Assembly: GCF_004770105.1 (NCBI RefSeq)
Contig: NZ_RQEY01000018.1
Coordinates: forward strand, 248,001-312,000
Direction: 5' to 3'
Origin: Leptospira andrefontaineae
GTDB lineage: Bacteria; Spirochaetota; Leptospiria; Leptospirales; Leptospiraceae
Length of the DNA stretch: 64,000 bases
Below, piece after piece: positions 17,667 through 25,632 of this stretch (position 1 is the stretch's first letter; the number at the start of each line of letters is the position of its first letter). A program made the translations under genes and the position numbers. The notes under the pieces were generated by a model. That model did no database searches. It was not told the DNA's origin and saw only the letters and a program-made list of their open reading frames with translations.

Positions 17667-18668
17667 ATGTTCGACGAAATTTCACGCTCCATTGATGAAT
17701 TCGGCAATAGCCTTCTGGGGGCTTTGAATAATGTTCAAAATGCTTTTGGAAGGGAACTAAGTGTAGCTAAACCGATCAAGGAGAATGTTCTCCAAATGAT
17801 CGGTAACACACCTCTGATCAAACTCAATCAGATCGGTTCTCATATTCCTAACGTAGAAATTTATCTAAAAGCCGAGTTCTGTAATCCTACAGGAAGTGTA
17901 AAAGATAGGACTGCACTTTCTATGGTGCTTGCCGCAGAAAGAAGAGGGGAATTAAAACCAGGCGGTTCTATTTTCCAAGCTGGTTATAATACTACTGCAA
18001 TCTCTTTAGCTTGGATCTCTACTCTTCGCCAATACAAGTTCAAAGTATTTTTAGCTCCGGATACAGATCAGGAAAAAATTAAAGAATTAAAATCTTACGG
18101 CGCAAGTGTTGAAGTTGTTCAACTTGCAAAAGGTAACTGGGACGATTCTCTTTTAGAAACTGCGAAGGCAGCCAAAGATAAAGAAAAGAATAGTGTGATC
18201 TTGAATGAATTCAAGGACATGGCAAACACGAATGCGCACTTCTTATTTACCGGGCCGGAGATCTGGAGAGATCTTGGCGGGAATGTAGATGCATTTGTGG
18301 CAGGAGGAGGTTCCGGTGGAACTCTTTCCGGTGTTGGAAGATATTTAAAAAGCAAAAAGCCTTCTCTAAGAGTCATTATGGGAGTGAGTAAAAATTCTCG
18401 CTTCATCCGTAAAATGATCCAAGGTGATTCCAGTATCCGACTTCCTGAATCTTTCGATCCAAAAGTGACCGACCAGTACATTGGAGTTGATAGAGACGAG
18501 GCACTTCGTTATCAATCTGAGCTCTACCAAAAAGAAGGAATTTTTGCGGGGTTAACTACCGGTACCACGCTTGCATCCGCTATCCATTACGCGGAAAGTC
18601 TTCCAACTCGAGAGGATCAAAAAACTCCTAGCTATAAGATCGTAGTACTTTCTCCTGACCGACTTTAA
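17667..18668 (+). CDS. Divergent cysteine-synthase-fold (PLP fold II) protein
   Basis: A 333-residue member of the CysK/CBS family by overall pattern: MIGNTPLIKLNQI, the PLP lysine region NPTGSVKDRTALSMV (Lys79), and the phosphate loop GGGSGGTLSGVGRYL. The most conserved substrate and cofactor loop is changed: where CysK has TSGNTG, this protein reads GYNTTA (residues 106-111), losing the usual asparagine position. The C-terminus stops at about where CysK has its PDSGERYL segment, and there is an N-terminal extension of ~38 residues. It could be an altered-specificity lyase or synthase, or a regulatory pseudoenzyme. It is co-oriented with leuCD and the helicase gene. Confidence 0.75.
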   Translation: MFDEISRSIDEFGNSLLGALNNVQNAFGRELSVAKPIKENVLQMIGNTPLIKLNQIGSHIPNVEIYLKAEFCNPTGSVKDRTALSMVLAAERRGELKPGGSIFQAGYNTTAISLAWISTLRQYKFKVFLAPDTDQEKIKELKSYGASVEVVQLAKGNWDDSLLETAKAAKDKEKNSVILNEFKDMANTNAHFLFTGPEIWRDLGGNVDAFVAGGGSGGTLSGVGRYLKSKKPSLRVIMGVSKNSRFIRKMIQGDSSIRLPESFDPKVTDQYIGVDRDEALRYQSELYQKEGIFAGLTTGTTLASAIHYAESLPTREDQKTPSYKIVVLSPDRL

Positions 18669-18673
18669 TTGGA

Positions 18674-20557
18674 ATGGAAGAATCTTATTATTCTGCATTA
18701 CGCGAATCTTTAAAAAAAGAAAGAAAAGCGGAGCTGGATAAGTATAAGGAAGAAATTTCCTCCTCCGATCTTAATCAAAGGATCCAAGACGGATTCACAG
18801 TATTTCCATTAGTATTCGAAGACGCCGAATTAAGTGCAGATGGAAACTGGAAAGTTTTACTTAAACCCACAAAATCCAAAAATATTCCGGAATTATTCAG
18901 ACCGGGGACACCTGTTCGGATCGTAAAAGAATCAGAAGAATATATTTCCGTTCTACTCAAAGCAAACGAAGACTCTTACCTAGTTTATATGGAAGAAGTC
19001 CCGGATTGGGTGGAAGAGGGCAAACTTGCTTTGGAAATCCTTCCCGATGAGACAAGTTTTAAAGAATGGGATCGCGCCTTAGAAAAGGTGATCTCCGCTA
19101 AAAAAGGTTCCAGAGAAAAATACTTTGCGGACCTATTTTCCAATCAATTAGAAGTTTCTAAACCGAATTTTAAACCTCTCTCTAATCTTCCGGAAAGTCT
19201 GAATGATTCTCAAAAGAAAGCAGTCTCTGCAATTTTACAAACGGAAGATTTTATTTTAGTCCACGGTCCTCCCGGAACTGGTAAGACCAAAACGATTGTG
19301 GAGTCAATTCGACTCTTGGCTTCCGAAGGTAAACGAATACTCGCTTCCGCCCCGACAAATTCCGCTTCCGATCTACTTGTAGAATCTTTAGAAAAATTAA
19401 AGGTTCCTGTTTTAAGAATTGGTCATCCTGCCAGGATGAATCCTGATATTCTCCAGAATTCCTTGGAGATGAAAGTAAATAATTCTCCGGAAGCAAAGTT
19501 GATAGAGAGGGATAGAAAGGAAGTCCAAGAGTTGTTAAAGAAGGCCCGTAAATTCAAAAGGAGTTTTGGGAAAGAAGAAGCAGAAGAAAGAAGAAGTCTT
19601 TATAAAGAAGCTGACTCCTTGCGTAAAAGTATCAAGGAAAGACAGAAAGTTTTGATCCGATATTTACTCGAGTCCCATCCAGTCATAGTATGTACACATA
19701 CTGGGGCTTCTTCCTACCAACTTCATAATTTAGAATTTGATTATGCCATTTTAGACGAGGGTAGCCAGGCAATAGAACCTTCTTCTTGGATCCCGATCTT
19801 AAAAGCGGAGAAGTTCGTGATCGCTGGAGATCCATTCCAACTTCCTCCCACAGTCATCTCGGAAGATCCTTTACTTAAGGTTTCTTTAATGGAGAGACTT
19901 CTTCCAGTTTTCCAAGATAAGGAAAGAGTATTTCTTTTGGATACTCAGTATAGAATGACTGACCCGATCCAAACATTTCCGAATCTGAAATTTTACGAAA
20001 ATCGACTGAAATCCGGATTACAAAAAGATCTTAGAGAAAAAGTTCCTTTTGATTCCGGAGAACCATTCGGTTCTAGTTTAGTATTCTTAGATAGTTCTGG
20101 AACGGATACTTCGGAAGAAAATTCAGAGGGAAGTTTGGGAAACCCCTGGGAAGCAGAGTTTACTGTAAACATAGTAAAGAAAATTTTAGATTCAGGATGG
20201 GATCCTAAAAATCTGATCCTTCTTTCTCCATATAGATACCAAAGATATCTTCTGAAACAAAAATTGGAGGAAATACTTCCGGATCATTCTTCTCAATTAG
20301 AAGTTGAAACTGTGGATTCTTTTCAAGGAAGGGAATCTGATGCAGTGATTTTCAGTTTGGTTCGTTCTAATCCAAAAGGACAGATTGGATTTTTATCCGA
20401 AACTAGAAGATGGAATGTTGGAATGACCAGAGCTAAAAAACTTTTAGTAATGGTGGGTGACGGTTCCACCTTAGGACAGAACGCCTTCTTTAAAGATTTA
20501 TTAGAGACGGTGGAATTAGCAGGTGAGCTTAGGACAGCCTGGGAGTTTATAGATTAA
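18674..20557 (+). CDS. SF1B helicase of the IGHMBP2/Dna2-like group
   Basis: A 627-residue superfamily 1 helicase. Motif I is GPPGTGKTKTIVES (~residue 198), motif II LDEGSQAIEP, motif III GDPFQLPPT, and the C-terminal motifs include VETVDSFQGRESDAVIFSLV and RRWNVGMTRAKKLLVM. The order and the DEGSQ box place it with UPF1/IGHMBP2/Dna2-type helicases (AAA_11/AAA_12), which translocate 5'-3' on DNA or RNA. The N-terminal ~150 residues form a beta-rich domain as in IGHMBP2. It starts five bases after the CysK-like gene. The substrate is unknown; DNA repair and RNA processing are both possible. Confidence 0.87.
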   Translation: MEESYYSALRESLKKERKAELDKYKEEISSSDLNQRIQDGFTVFPLVFEDAELSADGNWKVLLKPTKSKNIPELFRPGTPVRIVKESEEYISVLLKANEDSYLVYMEEVPDWVEEGKLALEILPDETSFKEWDRALEKVISAKKGSREKYFADLFSNQLEVSKPNFKPLSNLPESLNDSQKKAVSAILQTEDFILVHGPPGTGKTKTIVESIRLLASEGKRILASAPTNSASDLLVESLEKLKVPVLRIGHPARMNPDILQNSLEMKVNNSPEAKLIERDRKEVQELLKKARKFKRSFGKEEAEERRSLYKEADSLRKSIKERQKVLIRYLLESHPVIVCTHTGASSYQLHNLEFDYAILDEGSQAIEPSSWIPILKAEKFVIAGDPFQLPPTVISEDPLLKVSLMERLLPVFQDKERVFLLDTQYRMTDPIQTFPNLKFYENRLKSGLQKDLREKVPFDSGEPFGSSLVFLDSSGTDTSEENSEGSLGNPWEAEFTVNIVKKILDSGWDPKNLILLSPYRYQRYLLKQKLEEILPDHSSQLEVETVDSFQGRESDAVIFSLVRSNPKGQIGFLSETRRWNVGMTRAKKLLVMVGDGSTLGQNAFFKDLLETVELAGELRTAWEFID

Positions 20558-20560
20558 AAT

Positions 20561-21187
20561 TTACCAACTGAATTTTTTCCGGACAGGAATGTATAAGACC
20601 CCGATCCAAACCAATGTAAATGCCAAATGAGAGATCAAAATATGAGAAGGATCTTGCACGGAACATACGAATTTCAGACCTAAATTAGAACTCGCTAATA
20701 AAAGGTTTAGGAATAAAAATCCGGATAGCCCTGGCCTGGAACTCGCTGTATTTTTCAAAAGAAACCAAGCACCTGCTCCAAGTAAGATCGACGTGCTAGC
20801 TATAATTGTGGGACAAAGTCCTAGATGAATATGAGCTGGAACTTCTTCTATAAAAAGCCGACCTATTATAAATACGATCCAGGCCCCTAAAAACGTGCCT
20901 GCGGCCCAGAATGCCCAAGCGGATCTTTCCTCTGGGAAGGCAAGTCTGCAGAATAGGTACGCCGAGACAATTCCCCATATTAGTAATAATGTTGGTTCTG
21001 GCCACCAGCCAGGAAATGCATTCGTTCTACCTACCAGATTCGAAACGGACCAGCCTAGGATGATTCCAAGGACCACTAAACCCAAACAGGAAAGGAAGAG
21101 GGTATAAATGTTAAGGGTCCCTTTTTCCAAGTCGGAACTCAATGTTTGGATCAGTTTACCCGTCTTGTCCGATTCTGAATTTGACAT
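20561..21187 (-). CDS. NrsF-type membrane anti-sigma factor (DUF1109)
   Basis: A 208-residue protein with six predicted membrane helices (first at ~26-48) after a short soluble N-terminus. The pattern fits NrsF/DUF1109: LIQTLSSDL at the start, a helix containing Cys125 (HLGLCPTIIAS), an RPGLSG turn, and Cys175 followed by two histidines (FVCSVQDPSHILISH). In Caulobacter, NrsF holds sigma factor SigF inactive until heavy-metal stress, and as I recall two conserved cysteines 50 residues apart are needed; here the spacing is also 50. It diverges from an ECF sigma gene, the expected partner. AGGAGGA precedes the ATG. The helicase gene converges on it three bases away. Confidence 0.8.
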   Translation of the reverse strand: MSNSESDKTGKLIQTLSSDLEKGTLNIYTLFLSCLGLVVLGIILGWSVSNLVGRTNAFPGWWPEPTLLLIWGIVSAYLFCRLAFPEERSAWAFWAAGTFLGAWIVFIIGRLFIEEVPAHIHLGLCPTIIASTSILLGAGAWFLLKNTASSRPGLSGFLFLNLLLASSNLGLKFVCSVQDPSHILISHLAFTLVWIGVLYIPVRKKFSW

Positions 21188-21228
21188 GCTTCCTCCTGGT
21201 TTAGATTTTCCGCATTAAAGTAAGAAAG

Positions 21229-21258
21229 ATTGGACATCCTTAAAAAATCCAGTCCAAT
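21229..21258. promoter_or_regulatory. Perfect inverted repeat ATTGGAC-N16-GTCCAAT between anti-sigma and sigma genes
   Basis: Two 7-base arms (21229-21235 and 21252-21258) separated by 16 bases lie in the 124-base gap between the divergent nrsF-like and sigma genes. The spacing equals the usual -35/-10 spacing of ECF promoters, whose -10 boxes often begin GTC. Being palindromic, the element reads the same on both strands, so it could be one symmetrical promoter serving both genes. A dimer-binding operator is the alternative. Confidence 0.45.
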
Positions 21259-21311
21259 AGCTTTCTTTATACGACTCATATAATCATTCGAGTCAAACTG
21301 CATAAGGTTAC

Positions 21312-21899
21312 ATGGCGGAAAAGCAAGATATCTGGCAAATTCTTTCGGAAAGAATGCGCTTAGCCCAAGAAGGAGATTCCAAGGAATATGAACTCCTACT
21401 CTCCAAATGCAGGGAAATTTTAAACAATCATTTAAGTTCAAAGGTTCGTGACAAGGAAGATAGAGAAGACCTGATCCAGGATATTCTGATCGGAATTCAC
21501 AAAGCCCGGGTTACGTACAGGAAAGAAAAACCGTTTGCACCCTGGTTTTTCTCCATTGCCAGATATAAGACCATAGACTATATCCGCAGGAAGGGAACCA
21601 GGGATAGAATGGTCTCTGCTGAGATGGAAGGATTTGCCCAGGAAGAAAAAATTTCGATAGAAGACCGATGGGAGGTCCAACAAGGACTGGAATCCTGGCT
21701 AAATGTTCTGGAACCGCGTCAGAGAAAGATCCTAACCATGGCTAAATTGGAGGGCAAATCGGTCCGAGAGATCTCGGAAACTACGGGTCTTTCCGAATCC
21801 AATGTAAAAGTGATCGTCCATCGTTCTCTGGAAAAGTTGAAACGATTTTTTTCCGAGTCTGAGAGAACGATAGAAGGCTCGAAAACGTCCAAGAAATAG
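21312..21899 (+). CDS. ECF-type RNA polymerase sigma factor
   Basis: A 195-residue sigma-70 family protein with only regions 2 and 4. Region 2 (~residues 30-95) includes DREDLIQDILIGIH and PWFFSIARYKTIDYIRR; region 4 (~130-185) includes LEPRQRKILTMAKLEG and the helix-turn-helix VREISETTGLSESNVKVIV. It directs transcription of a stress regulon, presumably under control of the divergent NrsF-type protein. AAGG stands six bases before the ATG. The next gene starts three bases after its stop, and the following five overlap or nearly touch, so it probably heads a seven-gene operon through the ATP-grasp gene at 29995. Confidence 0.93.
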   Translation: MAEKQDIWQILSERMRLAQEGDSKEYELLLSKCREILNNHLSSKVRDKEDREDLIQDILIGIHKARVTYRKEKPFAPWFFSIARYKTIDYIRRKGTRDRMVSAEMEGFAQEEKISIEDRWEVQQGLESWLNVLEPRQRKILTMAKLEGKSVREISETTGLSESNVKVIVHRSLEKLKRFFSESERTIEGSKTSKK

Positions 21900-21902
21900 A
21901 AA

Positions 21903-23072
21903 ATGCCCGGTAAAACAAAGATCACCAGGATACCTTCTCTCCAAGAAATTTCAGCGGAAGAATGGAATCTTTTGGGAGATCCAGAAAATCCTTTTTCCAA
22001 TCATGAATTTTTACAATCGCTGGAACTTTCTTCCTGTGTAGGTGGAAGGACTAGCTGGCATCCTGAGTATTGGGTTGCGGAAGATGAGAGCGGGATCCAT
22101 TCTTCTCTTCCTTTTTATCATAAATACGATTCTTACGGTGAGTATATTTTCGATCATTCCTGGGCCAATTTTTTCTCTCAGAATGGACTTTCTTATTATC
22201 CTAAAGGTCTTGTTGCTTATCCATTCACTCCAGTGAACGGTAAGAAGATATTAAGAAGGAAGAATGTATCTGCGGAAGAAGCGTTGGATATCCTACTTCC
22301 GCCTTTATTAGAAAATGCAAAGACAGAGGGACTATCCAGTATACATTTTCTTTTTTTAGAGGAAGAAGAAGCTAGGGCTTTAGAAAGAAGAGGATTTGCC
22401 ACTCGGATCACTCATCAATTCCATTGGAAAAATAGAAGTTATACTAGTTTCGAAAACTTTTTGGGAGATTTCAGATCTAAAAAAAGGATCCAGATCAAAA
22501 AAGAAAGAGAGACGGTCAAAGAATCGGGAATTCGGATCTTATGCAAAGAAGGTAAAGATATCACTGAAAAGGACATGGATTCTATCTATTCCTTTTATAC
22601 AGAGACCTATTCCAGAAAATGGGGATCTCCTTATTTGAATCGTAAATTTTTTAAGATCATTTTGGAGAAGTTTTCCCAAAATCTGGTATTATTTTTAGCG
22701 GAGAAGGATGGAGGCACGGTAGGCGGAACATTCAACCTGAAAAAAGGAAAGAAGTTATATGGAAGATACTGGGGTTCTTCTTCGCATTATCCTTTTCTAC
22801 ATTTCGAATGTTGTTATTACGCCCCCATCGAATACGCGATCAAGAATGGTTTTGAAATTTTTGAAGCAGGGGCCCAAGGAGAGCAGAAATTTTTAAGAGG
22901 ATTTCCTGCCGTTCCTACTTATAGTTCCCATTTTATTTTCCATGACCAGGCTCGAAATGCGATTGAACGTTTTTTAGAAAACGAAAGAATGCATATGCAG
23001 GAAATGATAAGGGAAACTAATCTTTCTTCCCCATTAAAGGAGACCGTAAGGGGAGAATCCGAAGACCAATGA
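21903..23072 (+). CDS. GNAT/FemX-like N-acyltransferase (COG3146, DUF482)
   Basis: A 389-residue protein of the COG3146 family, which has two GNAT-like folds related to FemX/Fem aminoacyl transferases. Diagnostic stretches are HPEYWVAEDESG, SLPFYHKYDSYGEYIFDHSWA (residues ~63-83), the basic RSKKRIQIKKERE segment (~195), SIYSFYTETYSRKWGSPYL, and the C-terminal GAQGEQKFLRGFPAVPTYSSHF (~323-344). The substrate is not known. It overlaps clpS by four bases. In other bacteria the N-degron transferases Aat and Bpt are often encoded beside clpS/clpA, which makes this acyltransferase a candidate for marking proteins for ClpAP, although families of this type are often annotated as peptidoglycan-related. 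Confidence 0.8.
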   Translation: MPGKTKITRIPSLQEISAEEWNLLGDPENPFSNHEFLQSLELSSCVGGRTSWHPEYWVAEDESGIHSSLPFYHKYDSYGEYIFDHSWANFFSQNGLSYYPKGLVAYPFTPVNGKKILRRKNVSAEEALDILLPPLLENAKTEGLSSIHFLFLEEEEARALERRGFATRITHQFHWKNRSYTSFENFLGDFRSKKRIQIKKERETVKESGIRILCKEGKDITEKDMDSIYSFYTETYSRKWGSPYLNRKFFKIILEKFSQNLVLFLAEKDGGTVGGTFNLKKGKKLYGRYWGSSSHYPFLHFECCYYAPIEYAIKNGFEIFEAGAQGEQKFLRGFPAVPTYSSHFIFHDQARNAIERFLENERMHMQEMIRETNLSSPLKETVRGESEDQ

Positions 23073-23392
23073 GTGATTTAAAAACCGAAGAGCAGGTTCT
23101 CACAAAAGAGAAACTGAAACTCAAAAAACCAGCCAAGTATAGGGTAGTGATCTTAAACGACGATTATACCCCTATGGAGTTTGTGGTCTGGATCCTCAGG
23201 GTGGTATTTTATCGGACCCAGGTCGAGAGCGAACAAATTATGCTACAGGCACATACAACCGGAAAGGCTCTTTGTGGAGTCTATTCTCATGACGTTGCCA
23301 GAACTAAAGTGAACGAGACTCATATGCTTGCAGAGGAACATGGACATCCTTTGCATTGCCAAATGGAAATTGAAGAGGGGGAAGAAACATGA
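23069..23392 (+). CDS. clpS: ClpS adaptor of the N-degron pathway
   Basis: ClpS binds proteins with destabilising N-terminal residues and hands them to ClpAP. The 107-residue protein shows KYRVVILNDDYTPMEFVVWIL, the N-degron pocket region, and MLQAHTTGKALCGVYSHDVA with the following CQMEIEE end. It overlaps the acyltransferase upstream (ATGA) and clpA downstream (four bases), so all three are translationally coupled. Confidence 0.96.
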   Translation: MSDLKTEEQVLTKEKLKLKKPAKYRVVILNDDYTPMEFVVWILRVVFYRTQVESEQIMLQAHTTGKALCGVYSHDVARTKVNETHMLAEEHGHPLHCQMEIEEGEET

Positions 23393-25632
23393 CATTATCC
23401 GAAGAACTAGAAAAATCTCTTAACCAAGCAAGAACGGAAGCCCTCAAAAGAAGAAACGAATACATCACTCTTGAGCATATTCTTCTTTCCTTAACTTATG
23501 ATCCTGTTGCTGCAGAGGTTCTCCTTGCTTGCGGTGCGGACCTGGATCAATTACGCTCCGAATTAAAAGAATATTTAGATACTGAAATGGAATCGGTTCC
23601 AGAATCCTTTGGGGAAATCGAGCCTGAATATACAATTGGAGCTCAAAGAGTTCTTCAGTTAGCTGCATTTCATGTACAATCCACTGAGAAGAAAAAATTG
23701 GATGGAGGTTATGTATTAGCCTCTCTGTTTAGAGAAGATCAGTCTCATGCAGTTTTCTTTTTAGGAAGACAGGATATTTCCCGCTTCGATGTGGTTCGTT
23801 ATATTTCTCATGGAATTAAAAAATCAGGTGAGAAGGTAGGAGAAGGTAATTCTACTGACGAGACTTCCAAAAAACAAAGTGGAGATGCTCTCGCTGATTT
23901 TTGTGTGAATCTGACAGAAAAAGCGAGTCTTGGTAAATTAGATCCTCTGGTAGGAAGAGCAGAAGAAATAGAAAGAACCATTCATATTCTTGCAAGAAGA
24001 AGGAAAAACAATCCTATCTTCGTAGGAGATGCAGGAGTTGGAAAAACTGCAATTGTGGAAGGGCTTGCTCTTCAAATCGTAAATGGAAAAGTTCCGGATG
24101 TATTAAAAAATACGAAAGTATATTCCTTGGATATGGGATTACTTCTGGCAGGAACAAAGTTTAGAGGAGAATTCGAGGAGAGACTGAAGAATGTAGTGCA
24201 GGCAATTTCTTCAGATCCGGACAATGTGCTTTTTGTCGATGAGATCCATACTATCATAGGTGCAGGCGCTGTATCGGGAGGATCTTTAGATGCTTCTAAC
24301 CTTTTGAAACCTGCACTTTCTAATGGAGAACTTCGTTGTATTGGAACTACAACATATAAAGAATACAAAGCAATATTCGAGAAGGACCATGCACTTTCTA
24401 GAAGATTCCAAAAATTAGAAGTAAACGAACCGAGTGTAGAAGAGACCATCCAGATCTTAAAAGGACTTCTTCCTAAATACGAACAATTCCACTCCGTTAA
24501 ATATTCTTCAGGTGCTGTAGAAGAAGCAGCAAAACTCGCGGAACGTTATATCTTAGATCGCAAACTTCCGGACAAAGCGATCGATCTAATCGACGAGGCA
24601 GGGGCAAAAGTTAAACTCAGAGAAAGTTCTAAATCCAAGATCGTAACTGTAAAAGAGATCGAAGAATTAGTATCAAAAATTTCTAAAATTCCTCCAAGAA
24701 CTGTTAAAGCGGACGATAGAGAAAAACTGAAAAACTTGGATGAAGAGTTAAAGGGTAAAATTTACGGCCAAGATAAGGCGGTGATTGAGCTAGTCCAAGC
24801 GATCCGACTGTCCAGAAGTGGATTATCAGAACCTGGAAAACCTGTGGGTTCTTTCTTATTCGCAGGGCCTACCGGAGTGGGTAAAACAGAATTATCTAAA
24901 CAACTTGCCGCTATCTTAGGTGTGGAATTCATCCGATTCGATATGAGTGAATACATGGAAAAGCATACTGTATCTCGACTCATAGGCTCTCCTCCAGGTT
25001 ATGTTGGCTTTGAACAGGGTGGTCAATTGACCGATGCGATCGTTCGCACTCCACATTGTGTTCTTCTATTGGATGAGATCGAAAAAGCACATGAGGATAT
25101 TTATAATATTTTGCTCCAGATCATGGACCATGCCACTCTAACTGATAATAATGGTAGAAAAGCAGATTTTAAACAAGTAATTCTGATCATGACCACAAAT
25201 ACAGGTGCTAGAGAACGAGCTTCGAACCCATTAGGATTTGATAATACTGCTTTGACCGATAGAGGGCTAAAGGCAATCGAGAAACAATTTTCTCCGGAAT
25301 TTAGAAATAGACTTACCGCGGTCATTGAATTTGCATCACTTGATGAAGGTACTGTTTCCAAGGTCGTTCGTAAACAATTAGAGCTTCTGGAAACCAGGCT
25401 GAAAGAGAAAAGTATTCAACTTCATTACGGAGAGGATGTTCTAATCTGGATCGCTAAAAAATCCTACGATCCTCTTTTCGGAGCAAGGCCGGTCCAGAGG
25501 TGGATCGACTCTAATATTTCCAAAAAACTATCTGAAGAGATCTTGTTCGGAGAATTAAAAAACGGCGGGGATGTGAATTTGGAAATACAAAACGAGGAAC
25601 TTAAATTAGTCTTCCGTTCTAGAGAAAAATAA
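23389..25632 (+). CDS. clpA: ATP-dependent Clp protease ATPase subunit ClpA
   Basis: A 747-residue AAA+ unfoldase that feeds substrates into ClpP. It has an N-terminal Clp repeat domain (NEYITLEHILLSL), a first AAA module with Walker A GDAGVGKTA and LFVDEIHTIIGAGA, and a second with GPTGVGKTELSK and LLLDEIEKAHEDIYN. The ClpP-contacting IGL-type loop appears as NPLGFDNTA in the second module. It lacks the long middle coiled coil of ClpB, which supports ClpA. clpS precedes it, and the stop TAA overlaps the ATG of the gamma-glutamyltransferase gene. clpP is not in the window. Confidence 0.95.
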   Translation: MTLSEELEKSLNQARTEALKRRNEYITLEHILLSLTYDPVAAEVLLACGADLDQLRSELKEYLDTEMESVPESFGEIEPEYTIGAQRVLQLAAFHVQSTEKKKLDGGYVLASLFREDQSHAVFFLGRQDISRFDVVRYISHGIKKSGEKVGEGNSTDETSKKQSGDALADFCVNLTEKASLGKLDPLVGRAEEIERTIHILARRRKNNPIFVGDAGVGKTAIVEGLALQIVNGKVPDVLKNTKVYSLDMGLLLAGTKFRGEFEERLKNVVQAISSDPDNVLFVDEIHTIIGAGAVSGGSLDASNLLKPALSNGELRCIGTTTYKEYKAIFEKDHALSRRFQKLEVNEPSVEETIQILKGLLPKYEQFHSVKYSSGAVEEAAKLAERYILDRKLPDKAIDLIDEAGAKVKLRESSKSKIVTVKEIEELVSKISKIPPRTVKADDREKLKNLDEELKGKIYGQDKAVIELVQAIRLSRSGLSEPGKPVGSFLFAGPTGVGKTELSKQLAAILGVEFIRFDMSEYMEKHTVSRLIGSPPGYVGFEQGGQLTDAIVRTPHCVLLLDEIEKAHEDIYNILLQIMDHATLTDNNGRKADFKQVILIMTTNTGARERASNPLGFDNTALTDRGLKAIEKQFSPEFRNRLTAVIEFASLDEGTVSKVVRKQLELLETRLKEKSIQLHYGEDVLIWIAKKSYDPLFGARPVQRWIDSNISKKLSEEILFGELKNGGDVNLEIQNEELKLVFRSREK

